This document shows positions 18,306 to 26,641 of a stretch of 64,000 nt of DNA, in pieces. The position numbers were made by a program, and so were the translations under genes. The stretch is taken from NCBI RefSeq assembly GCF_000244875.1, contig NC_016791.1, forward strand, positions 2,671,001-2,735,000. The letters are read 5' to 3'. This DNA comes from Clostridium sp. BNL1100. GTDB taxonomy: Bacteria > Bacillota > Clostridia > Acetivibrionales > DSM-1351. Position 1 is the first letter of the stretch; every line of letters begins with the position of its first letter. The notes under the pieces were generated by a model. It saw nothing but the letters and a program-made list of their open reading frames with translations. It was not told the origin of the DNA and did not search any database.

Positions 18306-19769
18306 TTACTTTACCTGTCCGGTAAACAGTTTTGAATTTTTACCTCGTAGAGTTATTTCTTCAGGATTTAAACCTTTTTCATTTTTCAGTATATCGACAA
18401 TTCTAGTCAGACAGTAGCCACCCTGACATCTCCCCATCATTGCTCTTGCCCTGTATTTTATTCCTGCAAGAGTTGTAACTCCAAGTCGATTATTTACTGC
18501 GTCCAGTATTTCCTTTTTGGTGATACCCTCACATCTGCAGACTATCTCTCCATATTCAGGACATTCTTTTATCAATGCCTGCTTTTGCTCCGCAGGTAAT
18601 TCCCTGAACTGAACAATGCCCTTTCTTTCGGAGGTAAAGTCCTTTTTAGATATCAAATCCTCTTTGTTTGCAATAATATCCCTAACCATACGGCTGATTG
18701 GAGCTGATGATGTAAGTCCCGGAGATTCAATTCCTATAAGGTTTATAAGGCCCGGTACTACATTTGATTCCTCTATAACGAAGTCCCCGAAGCCCCCGGT
18801 TTTAGGACCTACAATTTTTGATCTGATTCCCGTATAACTGCGTATAATATGTTTCATGCTCAGGGGAGGAAGGAGTTCCTTTGCCTCTTTAAAAAGCTTG
18901 TCCATTACAGTCTTTGTAGCACTGTAGTCATTTTTTGTTTTAATATACTCTGCACTTGGGCCAACGAGTATATTTCCCTCCATTGTAGGTGTCAGGTGAA
19001 CGCCAAGTCCTCCGATTCCGGGCCTTGGAACAGGGTAAACAGGCATATTCAGATATTGGCTTGTACGTTTGTCCAATATAAAATATTCTCCGCGGCAGGG
19101 ATAAATCTTGTAGCCTGTTTCTCCTGCCATTGAAGCTATCCTGTCTGAGTAGAGTCCTGCACTGTTAATGACATATCTGCTATAGTAATACGTCTCTCCA
19201 GCCTTTATACGGAAGAGATTGTTTCTTTTTGAAATTCCCTTTACCTCGGTTTCCAAAAAGAACTTAACTCCATTTTGTACTGCGTTTTCAGCAAGAGCCA
19301 CCGTATACAAAAAAGGGTTTGTTATAGCCGTATTGGGGGACAACATTGCTCCAACCCCTCCAACGTGGGGTTCCAGTTTCTTAACAACATCTTCACCTAC
19401 AAATTCAAGGCCTTTTACGCCATTCTTTTTACCGTTTTCAATTAACTTGTCTATTCCCGCAAAGTCACTTTTATCAAAAGCAACTATTAGCTTTCCTGTT
19501 TTTTTATATGGGACATCCAGCTCTCTGCACAGGCTCTCAAAGCCTTCATTTCCTTCTACACAAAACTTTGCCATAAGGCTGCCTGGCTTATTGTTGAAGC
19601 CTGCGTGCACTACAGCACTGTTTCTGCCGCTGGTTCCGGCTGCCACATCACTTTCCTTTTCAAAAACCGCAATTTTCAATTGGTATCTGGAAAGCTCTCT
19701 TGCTATTGCGCAACCCACAGCGCCCGCCCCAACTATTACAATATCAAAATTATTATCATTCACTTCCAT
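18306..19769 (-). CDS. GlpA-like FAD-dependent dehydrogenase with C-terminal [2Fe-2S] BFD-type domain
   Basis: A 487-residue flavoenzyme of the DAO family. N-terminal FAD motif DIVIVGAGAVGCAIARELS, then the GTSGRNSAVVHAG block seen in anaerobic glycerol 3-phosphate dehydrogenases and L-2-hydroxyglutarate oxidases. The C-terminus has a BFD-like cluster domain: EIVCRCEGITKKEI and GRCQGGYC provide four cysteines. The ATG at 19769 is preceded by GGAGG five bases away. First gene of a four-gene operon with a second flavoprotein, DUF1667 and a small Cys protein. No glpK or glpF is nearby, so the substrate is left open. Confidence 0.83.
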   Translation of the reverse strand: MEVNDNNFDIVIVGAGAVGCAIARELSRYQLKIAVFEKESDVAAGTSGRNSAVVHAGFNNKPGSLMAKFCVEGNEGFESLCRELDVPYKKTGKLIVAFDKSDFAGIDKLIENGKKNGVKGLEFVGEDVVKKLEPHVGGVGAMLSPNTAITNPFLYTVALAENAVQNGVKFFLETEVKGISKRNNLFRIKAGETYYYSRYVINSAGLYSDRIASMAGETGYKIYPCRGEYFILDKRTSQYLNMPVYPVPRPGIGGLGVHLTPTMEGNILVGPSAEYIKTKNDYSATKTVMDKLFKEAKELLPPLSMKHIIRSYTGIRSKIVGPKTGGFGDFVIEESNVVPGLINLIGIESPGLTSSAPISRMVRDIIANKEDLISKKDFTSERKGIVQFRELPAEQKQALIKECPEYGEIVCRCEGITKKEILDAVNNRLGVTTLAGIKYRARAMMGRCQGGYCLTRIVDILKNEKGLNPEEITLRGKNSKLFTGQVK

Positions 19770-19783
19770 AAATACCTCCGTAA

Positions 19784-19813
19784 TGTCCAAAGACCTGCAA
19801 AAGTCCCCGGACA
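19784..19813 (-). promoter_or_regulatory. Leader hairpin before the GlpA-like operon
   Basis: TGTCC and GGACA close a 30-base imperfect hairpin that also contains GAC/GTC inner pairs. It lies directly upstream of the GGAGG of the first oxidoreductase gene. It could modulate translation or stability; no known riboswitch class is recognised. Confidence 0.35.
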
Positions 19814-20038
19814 GCTAAGCTCATTTTTCAGTTGATATGCATATTTAGAATTGTATAAGTAAATCATATCCTTTATATTGTATATCTTATAGATAATATG
19901 TTACAACCATTAAATTCTATAAAATAACAATCTCATATATTTTAGCACTGGTACTCCCTATTGATCGAAGTTATACTCGCATACCAGCAAGAATTATACT
20001 ATATTTGCAACAGACACCATAATTTCCTTAACATAAAA
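19814..20038. other. Intergenic region upstream of the GlpA-like operon
   Basis: AT-rich stretch with no convincing gene. The operon promoter presumably lies here, but I do not see a clear sigma-A pair. The only clear structured elements of this gap are the leader hairpin to its left and the terminators to its right. Confidence 0.5.
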
Positions 20039-20080
20039 AACAGGATGCAACAGATTTTTAATTCACTGCATCCTGTTTTA
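20039..20080. terminator. Hairpin terminator downstream of the LamG gene
   Basis: Perfect arms AACAGGATGCA and TGCATCCTGTT with an 17-base loop, followed by TTTTATT on the plus strand and preceded by an A-run (T-run on the minus strand). It can end the leftward transcript of the LamG gene and works in either direction. Confidence 0.75.
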
Positions 20081-20108
20081 TTAATATTCATTAAAATCCC
20101 GGCTACAA

Positions 20109-20127
20109 CCCGGGTTTCGTACCCGGG
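20109..20127. terminator. GC-rich hairpin after the LamG gene
   Basis: CCCGGGT and ACCCGGG arms with a 5-base loop TTCGT, starting 17 bases beyond the LamG stop. It lacks an immediate T-run on the minus strand, so it may only help the stronger terminator that follows or protect the 3' end. Confidence 0.45.
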
Positions 20128-20143
20128 CTTATTTCATAGAGCA

Positions 20144-21913
20144 CTATTTGACAACTATATTTACATTCTTTGAAAATCTGCCGTAATTAACCGTAATAGT
20201 TGCCTTTCCTTTTCCGACAGTAGTAATTTTCCCTGTTTTTGAGACTGTTGCAACTTTCGCATTGTTTGTCTTATATGTTGCTTTAGAGGTTACATCCGTT
20301 TTACTAAAGTTACTTGCACAGCTTTGCAGATTAACCATAAGCTGAACGGATTGTTTTGGTTTCATTGATGAAAATACAATTTTTTTGTCAGTACTGAGGA
20401 CTTCAAGCCCGTCTCTATAGCTATAAAGCTTTTGGATATCCGTCGGACTGACCGCAAAATTATAAATTCTAAGTTCATCCATCATGCCTTTGAAATATAT
20501 ACTGTCGGTTGTGCCGCCTATCCATAACGGGCCGCTGGAATTGGATATATCTCCGTTGAACTCAGAAGATTGAACCAATTTACCGTTAATATAAATTTTT
20601 ACTGTATTTGAGCCGCTATCTGTGGATTCTTCATCATCTGCCATGCCATTGTAGGTTGCAGCATAAAAATACCATCTGCCATTAGTTATTTGTGAATTAT
20701 CATCAATATCAAAATCACTAAGCTCCCCATCTTTTTCAAAATCAGACAGTGTAATTCTGGGCGTTGAGTCTAACCAATCGATCAATTGATAAGAACATGC
20801 TTTCCTTTCATTACTGGAACCATATTTAGATAAGATAGGCTGGTTTTTGTTAGTATTTTCTTTATAAATCCACCCTGCAATAGTAAAGTCCTTGTCTAAA
20901 TCAAGGGAATCACTGTCCTTCACCTCTATATAGCTTGATCCGCTAAATTTAATTGCCTTACCCGCAATTCCATCTACATATTTGAAGTTATTCGCCTTTA
21001 CGGCAATACCATTGTTACTAAACCCAGAATAATCTTTTAAATTATTTTCAAACTTATAATATGCTACAAGATTATGGGGCTTATCTATTAAATTCTTCCC
21101 GGAAATGCTTGCTGCAACTTTACTATACAGGTCTTCAACTTCGGAATAAGTAAGATCAGTATTATATATTTTCATATCATCCAGAACACCCTTAAAGTAG
21201 TTGTCAACTGTCATAAAGTGGCCGAAACCTATATAGAGCGGTTGAGAAGTTCTTTGCAGATTTATATTTGTTAGCTCGCTTTTTACCAGTTCCTTGTCCC
21301 GGTAAATCTTCATGGTTTCCCCGTCATACGTAACTGAAATCATAGTCCATTTGTTTATGTCCACTTTTTTTTCCGAAGTAACTTCATATGAACTGGAATC
21401 ATCTGAAAATGTTATTCCGGGAGTCAACTCAAACCATTCGTAAACACCGTACGGAATATCTTCATATGGATCCGGCTTCTTGATTATATAGGGTACTCCG
21501 CCATCCATAGAATCCTTTTTTCTCATTTCATCCTTATATACCCAGAATGAAAAGGAAAACTTGTCATTTAAATCTAATGAATCGCTGTCGCTTACCTTTA
21601 TGTAGCTTTTACCGTCAAGCTTTACACCTTTGCCTATAATGCCGTTTACAAAAGTTACACCTTTTGCTCCGCCAACAGCTGTCCCGTCATTACCAAATTG
21701 TGCGGAATCGTCCAGATTGTTGTCAAATTTCCAGTGTGCAACAAGCCCTCTAAAGCCTCCCAAGTCAGAACCCTCTTCAGAAACAACCTCCTCCGATTGG
21801 TCATCCTGCTGTTCTTCGTCATCATCTGCCAGCACTATAACGGAAGAAAAGACAAATGTCAGCAGCATACTGATAAATACCAATAAAACAAGCCAGTTTT
21901 TATATCTCTTCAT
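20144..21913 (-). CDS. Secreted protein with two LamG-like domains and a C-terminal Big_2 domain
   Basis: A 589-residue exported protein. An N-terminal signal peptide (about residues 1-30, VFSSVIVLADD) is followed by an acidic low-complexity stretch. Two concanavalin-type LamG/laminin-G repeats follow, near residues 48-265 and 275-495, each with LVAHWKFDNNLDDSAQFGNDG- and LDDMKIYN-like blocks. The end (about 510-589) is a bacterial Ig-like Big_2 domain with NAKVATVSKTGKITTVGKGK. No catalytic motif, dockerin or SLH is seen, so it is likely a carbohydrate-binding or adhesive surface protein. The ATG at 21913 has AAGGAGG upstream; the longer frame to 21958 does not give a better signal peptide. 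Confidence 0.82.
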   Translation of the reverse strand: MKRYKNWLVLLVFISMLLTFVFSSVIVLADDDEEQQDDQSEEVVSEEGSDLGGFRGLVAHWKFDNNLDDSAQFGNDGTAVGGAKGVTFVNGIIGKGVKLDGKSYIKVSDSDSLDLNDKFSFSFWVYKDEMRKKDSMDGGVPYIIKKPDPYEDIPYGVYEWFELTPGITFSDDSSSYEVTSEKKVDINKWTMISVTYDGETMKIYRDKELVKSELTNINLQRTSQPLYIGFGHFMTVDNYFKGVLDDMKIYNTDLTYSEVEDLYSKVAASISGKNLIDKPHNLVAYYKFENNLKDYSGFSNNGIAVKANNFKYVDGIAGKAIKFSGSSYIEVKDSDSLDLDKDFTIAGWIYKENTNKNQPILSKYGSSNERKACSYQLIDWLDSTPRITLSDFEKDGELSDFDIDDNSQITNGRWYFYAATYNGMADDEESTDSGSNTVKIYINGKLVQSSEFNGDISNSSGPLWIGGTTDSIYFKGMMDELRIYNFAVSPTDIQKLYSYRDGLEVLSTDKKIVFSSMKPKQSVQLMVNLQSCASNFSKTDVTSKATYKTNNAKVATVSKTGKITTVGKGKATITVNYGRFSKNVNIVVK

Positions 21914-22033
21914 ATTCAGCCTCCTTAGCTTTATACATGTATAACAAAAGTATAACATTTACTAAAAAGGAAGTTCTTCGGATAAATTGCCCTGCAGACA
22001 CGTTATTATTGCTGTCGGATTGAGAAAAAAGTA

Positions 22034-22936
22034 TTATTCAACTGTAGTTTTGATAGAATTTTTTCGAAATTGAGATGGAAGTATTCCTACCTTTCTTTTA
22101 AAGGCTGACGAAAAATGCTCCAGATTGTTAAATCCACACTTAAGGCCTATTTCAGTTAAGGTATATATATCCTTTTTTAGATACTTTATTGATTTTTCTA
22201 TCTTTATATCCAATAAAAAATCATATGGGGTCTTACCGGTTATTAATTTAAATGTCCTAATAAAATAGTACGGACTCAGGTTTGCAACTTTAGCCACATC
22301 CTTAAGGGAAAAGTCCCGGTAGTATTCTTCATGAAAATAAGCAATAACTCTATTTATATTTTCCTTTTCACAATATCTTTTTTCTTCTGTAAGACCGGAT
22401 ATGTTGCTTTTAAGCTGCCTTATGAAACTTACTGCAATCAGGTTTGTCAGATTCTCCGCAGCAAACCTGCTGGCTATTTTATTATTTGAGGTTTCCTGAA
22501 TAAACATTTTTATAAGGAAATTAGTTTCAGAAGAAATACTGCAGCTTTGATTTTCAAAAATTATATCCTTTTTTTGACAGAATTCTTCCGAAATATCATT
22601 AAAGGTTTCACTGTCTATCTGAATTCCGGTAAGCCTGCAATCATAAATTTCTCTCATTTGACCGTGAGGCTGTTGTGGATTTATTGGAAAAAGCCTTTCT
22701 TTGGGAATACTCATCAGCCTATTGTCAATAATTGAATAGGCCATATCATTCAATGGTATCAAAAATTCATAGCTTGAATGCATATGACTCCCTTTTGGTA
22801 ATTTAATACTTCCTTTAGGTGAAATTATAATTATTCCCGGCCCAATATATGTATCAATCAGCACATTGTTATCGAATTCCTTTTCAGGGAAAGGATATGG
22901 GCCATAGCCCAGTATTCTTTTTATTTTTTCATCCAT
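22034..22936 (-). CDS. AraC-family transcriptional regulator with N-terminal cupin
   Basis: A 300-residue regulator. The N-terminal half is a cupin ligand-binding domain (GSHMHSSYEFLIPLND near residue 48, NPQQPHGQM near 83). The C-terminal 100 residues hold two helix-turn-helix motifs: DFSLKDVAKVANLSPYYFIRTFK and LTEIGLKCGFNNLEHFSSAFKRKVG. The ATG at 22936 follows GTGAGG. Its product may act on the LamG gene 120 bases downstream or on a sugar gene elsewhere; neither is shown. Ligand unknown. Confidence 0.9.
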   Translation of the reverse strand: MDEKIKRILGYGPYPFPEKEFDNNVLIDTYIGPGIIIISPKGSIKLPKGSHMHSSYEFLIPLNDMAYSIIDNRLMSIPKERLFPINPQQPHGQMREIYDCRLTGIQIDSETFNDISEEFCQKKDIIFENQSCSISSETNFLIKMFIQETSNNKIASRFAAENLTNLIAVSFIRQLKSNISGLTEEKRYCEKENINRVIAYFHEEYYRDFSLKDVAKVANLSPYYFIRTFKLITGKTPYDFLLDIKIEKSIKYLKKDIYTLTEIGLKCGFNNLEHFSSAFKRKVGILPSQFRKNSIKTTVE

Positions 22937-23228
22937 TATAGACCTCACAATATTAATATATGGTTTAAATTTTATTTTTATTTAACAGTATTGTCAATGT
23001 ATGGTAACCAGTTTTTAAGGTAATTCCTGTAAATGTTAAAGGAAACAGTGAAACACATAATATCATTTAGCAATATTAAGATAAATCCATAAGATATGAT
23101 TCTATTTCAATCTCTTAATATAAACAGACTAAAATTTGGCAGAATAAGGGGTAGGTTGCTTTGGTTAGTCTCTATTTATATGGTATAATAATTTTTGATT
23201 ATATATTTTATTGAAAGAGTGATGAGTT

Positions 23229-23453
23229 TTGTATTCCCGTAAGGAAAAATATTATGACGGCCGGGGAATTTTAAGAAATCCCGGAGACAGTTTCTTCGAT
23301 AAAGAAGGAATAATTCGCGATCCGGGCGAAGATTATTTTGATTATTTCAGTATATTAAGAAAAGCCGATGAAAACTTTTATGATAGTCAGGGCCTTTTAA
23401 GAAATTGTGATGAAAGTTTTTATGATGGTGCAGGAAACATGTGTGAAAGATAA
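23229..23453 (+). CDS. Small tandem-repeat protein (about 14-residue repeats)
   Basis: A 74-residue acidic/aromatic protein made almost wholly of a repeat of about 14 residues: YYDGRGILRNPGDSF, FDKEGIIRDPGEDY, FDYFSILRKADENF, YDSQGLLRNCDESF and a partial YDGAGNM. The consensus is (Y/F)(Y/F)D..G.(I/L)R(N/D)..(D/E)(S/N)(F/Y). The start is TTG with a GATGAG-like ribosome binding site; an ATG slightly upstream is in another frame and stops quickly. A perfect hairpin terminator follows the stop. The pattern recalls MORN- or WG-like beta-hairpin repeats but I do not recognise a family. No signal or membrane segment. Single gene on the plus strand among leftward neighbours. Confidence 0.72.
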   Translation: MYSRKEKYYDGRGILRNPGDSFFDKEGIIRDPGEDYFDYFSILRKADENFYDSQGLLRNCDESFYDGAGNMCER

Positions 23454-23458
23454 ATATA

Positions 23459-23487
23459 GGATGTCTCTTATTGAGACATCCCTTTTT
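23459..23487. terminator. Bidirectional terminator between the repeat protein and corA
   Basis: Perfect arms GGATGTCTC and GAGACATCC with a 5-base loop, followed by CTTTTT on the plus strand. It ends just before the corA stop codon, so it can serve both convergent genes. Confidence 0.85.
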
Positions 23488-23491
23488 GTAT

Positions 23492-24421
23492 TTAAAATAA
23501 TTTTTTCTTGTAAAGTGTGTAACCAGTAACCATACACATAGCCACCGCAATAATTACTATAAACCAGAATGAATGTCCTCCTCTTAAAGGCAAATCAACA
23601 TTCATACCAAAGAAGCTTGAAATCATTGTAGGTATTGCCATAACAATCGTTACTGATGTTAAAAACTTCATTACTATATTAAGGTTATTTGATATAACGG
23701 AAGCAAAAGCATCCATTGTTCCCGACAGAATACTGCTGTATATATTGGCCATCTCTATGGCCTGCTTGTTTTCTATGATAACATCCTCAAGAAGTTCTTG
23801 GTCATCCGGATAATTCTTTATATACTCAAATTTCATTAATTTTTCCAGAACAACTTCATTTGATTTTAATGCTGTTGAAAAGTATACAAGACTCTTTTCA
23901 AGTTTTAGCATCTGAATTACTTCCTTGTTCTTCATGGACTTGTAAACTTCCTGTTCTATTCTGCTGCTGGTTTTGTCTATATGCTTGAGGTATTGTAAAT
24001 ACCTTGTTGCATTCCTGTATAGAATCTGGAGCACAAACCTTGTCTTAAATTGAGTTAAAAAGGATTTAACTCTGTTGTTTGCAAAATCATTAAGTATTGT
24101 GTCTTCTTTCAGACATACCGTAATAATTATGTGCTTTATAAGTATTATTGCAAGAGGTATGGTTGTATACACATTGAGCTTACCCTCTTTTTCTACAATG
24201 GGTACGTCAACGATTATGAGAGTCTGTCCATTGTCACTTTCAATACGGGCCCTCTCCTCTTCGTCGAGTGCGGCCTTAAGAAAGTCCATTTCAACACCCA
24301 GTGTATTGTGTACCTTTATAATCTCTTCCTCGGTAGGATTAATGAGATTCACCCATACTCCATCCTCAAATGTTTCTGTACGCACGATTTCATTATTTAC
24401 TGTTTTATAAATTTCAATCAT
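23492..24421 (-). CDS. corA: CorA-family magnesium transporter
   Basis: Pentameric Mg2+ channel, 309 residues. A large cytoplasmic N-terminal part (residues 1-245) with alpha-beta fold and long helices is followed by two C-terminal membrane segments. The signature GMN lies in SFFGMNVDLPL near residue 277, directly after the first membrane segment. The ATG has GAGGGATATCT upstream. The transcript starts with an M-box riboswitch, so expression should be turned off when Mg2+ is abundant. A 30-codon reading frame with a strong ribosome binding site lies between the riboswitch and corA. Confidence 0.93.
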   Translation of the reverse strand: MIEIYKTVNNEIVRTETFEDGVWVNLINPTEEEIIKVHNTLGVEMDFLKAALDEEERARIESDNGQTLIIVDVPIVEKEGKLNVYTTIPLAIILIKHIIITVCLKEDTILNDFANNRVKSFLTQFKTRFVLQILYRNATRYLQYLKHIDKTSSRIEQEVYKSMKNKEVIQMLKLEKSLVYFSTALKSNEVVLEKLMKFEYIKNYPDDQELLEDVIIENKQAIEMANIYSSILSGTMDAFASVISNNLNIVMKFLTSVTIVMAIPTMISSFFGMNVDLPLRGGHSFWFIVIIAVAMCMVTGYTLYKKKLF

Positions 24422-24472
24422 AGATATCCCTCTTCTCTATATAGTCTTACATTAAGGGATTATTTGCATACA

Positions 24473-24565
24473 TTACTTTGTCGACAAAGTAAACGGCACA
24501 GCAAACAAGCCCACATAATTTATTGAATTACGTATGTGATAATTACTATCAGGGTCGCAATCCAT
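24473..24565 (-). CDS. Possible 30-residue leader ORF between the M-box and corA
   Basis: Begins with ATG eight bases after a perfect AGGAGG and encodes MDCDPDSNYHIRNSINY followed by a hydrophobic VGLFAVPFTL end, 30 residues, TAA stop 51 bases before corA. The near-ideal ribosome binding site argues that it is translated. It could be a regulatory leader peptide like CorL of Salmonella, a free small protein, or a chance frame. No homolog is recognised. Confidence 0.5.
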   Translation of the reverse strand: MDCDPDSNYHIRNSINYVGLFAVPFTLSTK

Positions 24566-24591
24566 ACCGTTCACCTCCTAAAGAAATTAAA

Positions 24592-24660
24592 AGAAATAAA
24601 AAAAACCGTCGCAAAACGAGTGACGGATTTATGTCATAGAAATAACCTTCACTCGTTGAG
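24592..24660 (-). terminator. Expression platform of the M-box riboswitch
   Basis: On the minus strand CCGTC and GACGG close a hairpin followed by eight T residues. The segment AACGAGTG just after the aptamer is complementary to CACTCGTT within the terminator stem, giving a readable antiterminator. High Mg2+ should free the terminator and stop transcription before corA. Confidence 0.82.
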
Positions 24661-24799
24661 TTTTAGCACTATACAGCTTTGGACCACTTCTCTCCAGCTA
24701 CATTAAGTAAAACCTTATTTCGGTAGTACCTGTTGACCCATTGGCATCTCTCGATGTTTCCGGGCAGCAGCATATATCTGTATAGGAACCTCACCTAAC
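24661..24799 (-). ncRNA. M-box (ykoK) magnesium riboswitch
   Basis: The leader read on the minus strand starts GTTAGGTGAGGTTCCTATA and contains the conserved GCTGCTGCCCGGAAACATCG, AGAGATGCCAATGGGT, AACAGGTACTACCGAAATAA and AATGTAGCTGGAGAGAAGTG blocks of the M-box, ending AAAGCTGTATAGTGCTAAAA. It senses Mg2+ directly. It precedes corA here. Confidence 0.96.
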
Positions 24800-24892
24800 G
24801 AATATTTAATTAACAAAGTAATTATATACCTCTATTGTTCTTTTTTCAATATCTATGGATAATTAAATTTTTTAGAATTTTTTCTCGAATTT

Positions 24893-25360
24893 CTACAGTT
24901 GGTTAAGCAGGTTTGCCATTTCTATTGCGGTTACAGCCGCATCATACCCTTTGTTCCCTGCTTTGGTACCCGCACGTTCAATGGCCTGCTCAATTGTATC
25001 GGTAGTAAGCACTCCGAAAATAACCGGTACACCTGTATCAAGTGATATTCTGGCTATCCCTTTTGACACCTCTCCCGCCACATAATCAAAGTGCGGTGTA
25101 GAGCCTCTGATAACTGCACCTACACAAATTACTGCTGCATATTTACTTGAATTCGCCATTTTTTGTGCGGCTATGGGTATTTCAAAAGCACCCGGAACCC
25201 ATGAAACAGTGATATCCGATTCATCAGCACCATGCCTTACCAATCCGTCTATAGCCCCTGACAAAAGCTTGCTGCTTATAAACTCATTAAATCGCCCTAC
25301 AACAATTCCAAACTTCAAACCACTTGCAATAAGATTACCTTCATTTGTTTTAATCGACAT
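24893..25360 (-). CDS. ribH: 6,7-dimethyl-8-ribityllumazine synthase
   Basis: Condenses ribitylaminouracil with dihydroxybutanone phosphate to form lumazine, the last step but one of riboflavin synthesis; usually a 60-meric capsid-like shell. 155 residues with [51 protein letters not shown] (catalytic His) and [20 protein letters not shown]. The ATG at 25360 has AGGAGG upstream and overlaps the end of ribBA by 11 bases. Last gene of ribD-ribE-ribBA-ribH. Confidence 0.96.
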   Translation of the reverse strand: MSIKTNEGNLIASGLKFGIVVGRFNEFISSKLLSGAIDGLVRHGADESDITVSWVPGAFEIPIAAQKMANSSKYAAVICVGAVIRGSTPHFDYVAGEVSKGIARISLDTGVPVIFGVLTTDTIEQAIERAGTKAGNKGYDAAVTAIEMANLLNQL

Positions 25361-26612
25361 TTTTATTTTCCTCCTGATGCGCTGTTGTATTTTCCTGACT
25401 TGCATTATTGTTTAAGCCTTCAAATAAATGGCCCATTTTTTCTTTTTTAGTTCTAAGATAAAATTCATTTTTTTCATTTTCTTTTATTTGTATAGGCTCC
25501 CGTCCAACTACCTCCAGACCATACCCATTTAGCCCAACCAGTTTTTTGGGGTTGTTAGTCAGTAGCTTTATTTTCTTTATTCCTAAATCGTACAGGATTT
25601 GGGCACCTATACCGTACTCTCTCAAATCTGCCGGAAAACCCAGTTTTATATTTGCTTCAACAGTATCCATTCCTTGGTCCTGAAGCTCATATGCACGTAT
25701 TTTATTTATCAGGCCAATGCCCCTTCCCTCCTGACGCATATAAAGCAAAACACCTTTTCCCTCCTGGTTGATTCTGCTCAATGCGGCTTCAAGCTGTTCT
25801 CCGCAGTCGCACCTTTTAGAATGAAAAGCATCGCCTGTGAGACATTCCGAATGGACTCTGACCAAAACGGGGTCTGTTGAGCCTGCAACATCTCCCTTGA
25901 CAAGTGCTACATGGTGTTCTCCATTAGTGGTATTCTCATAACCTATTATTTTAAATTCGCCATAAGCAGTGGGCATTTTTGCTTCGGCAGCTTTTTTAAT
26001 CAACTTTTCATTTTTTCTGCGATACTCAATGAGATCTGCTACAGTTATTATCTTTAAACCATGCTTTTGGGAGAATTCCATTAATTGAGGAACCCTTGCC
26101 ATCCTTCCATCATCATTCATTATTTCACATATTACTCCCGCCGGATGCAGTCCGGCCATTCGAGCCAGGTCAACTGCAGCTTCAGTATGTCCGGTGCGTT
26201 TGAGAACTCCTCCGTCTCTTGCCGTAAGGGGAAATACATGCCCCGGCTTTTTGAAATCTCCCGGACGTGCATTCTTATTTGTAAGTTCAATTATTGTATG
26301 TGCTCTTTCAAAGGCCGAAATACCTGTTGTTGAATCCTTGTGGTCTACAGTTATCGTAAATGCCGTACCGAGACGTTCCTCATTGTGACTTACCATGGGG
26401 AAAAGTTCCAGTTCTTGTGCTCTCTCTGATGTCAGCGGAACACATATCATACCCTTGCCGTAGGTAGCCATGAAATTTATACTTTCCGGGGTAGCCTTTT
26501 CGGCGGCCATAAGGAGGTCACCCTCGTTTTCCCTGTCTTCATCATCTACCACTACAATAATTTTGCCTTGGCGGATATCCTCTATTGCTTCTTCTATTGT
26601 ACTAAAATTCAT
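25350..26612 (-). CDS. ribBA: Bifunctional dihydroxybutanone phosphate synthase / GTP cyclohydrolase II
   Basis: Makes both riboflavin precursors: the four-carbon unit from ribulose 5-phosphate and the pyrimidine from GTP. 420 residues. RibB half (about 1-200): [21 protein letters not shown] and [23 protein letters not shown]. RibA half (about 205-400): [21 protein letters not shown] with the three zinc cysteines, [13 protein letters not shown] and [13 protein letters not shown] charged Asn/Gln-rich tail ends the protein. GGAG lies eight bases before the ATG at 26612; the frame extends to a GTG nine bases earlier. It overlaps ribH. Confidence 0.96.
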   Translation of the reverse strand: MNFSTIEEAIEDIRQGKIIVVVDDEDRENEGDLLMAAEKATPESINFMATYGKGMICVPLTSERAQELELFPMVSHNEERLGTAFTITVDHKDSTTGISAFERAHTIIELTNKNARPGDFKKPGHVFPLTARDGGVLKRTGHTEAAVDLARMAGLHPAGVICEIMNDDGRMARVPQLMEFSQKHGLKIITVADLIEYRRKNEKLIKKAAEAKMPTAYGEFKIIGYENTTNGEHHVALVKGDVAGSTDPVLVRVHSECLTGDAFHSKRCDCGEQLEAALSRINQEGKGVLLYMRQEGRGIGLINKIRAYELQDQGMDTVEANIKLGFPADLREYGIGAQILYDLGIKKIKLLTNNPKKLVGLNGYGLEVVGREPIQIKENEKNEFYLRTKKEKMGHLFEGLNNNASQENTTAHQEENKNVD

Positions 26613-26641
26613 GAAATTCACTCCCTTTTTGATTTTTATTG

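Noticed and set aside
16675-19769. Naming the flavoprotein operon glpABC
   Set aside because: DUF1667 and the second flavoprotein do not match GlpB and GlpC, and no glycerol genes are nearby, so a substrate name is not supported.
24131-24526. 131-codon plus-strand frame opposite corA and its leader
   Set aside because: Antisense to corA with no ribosome binding site and no recognisable motifs.
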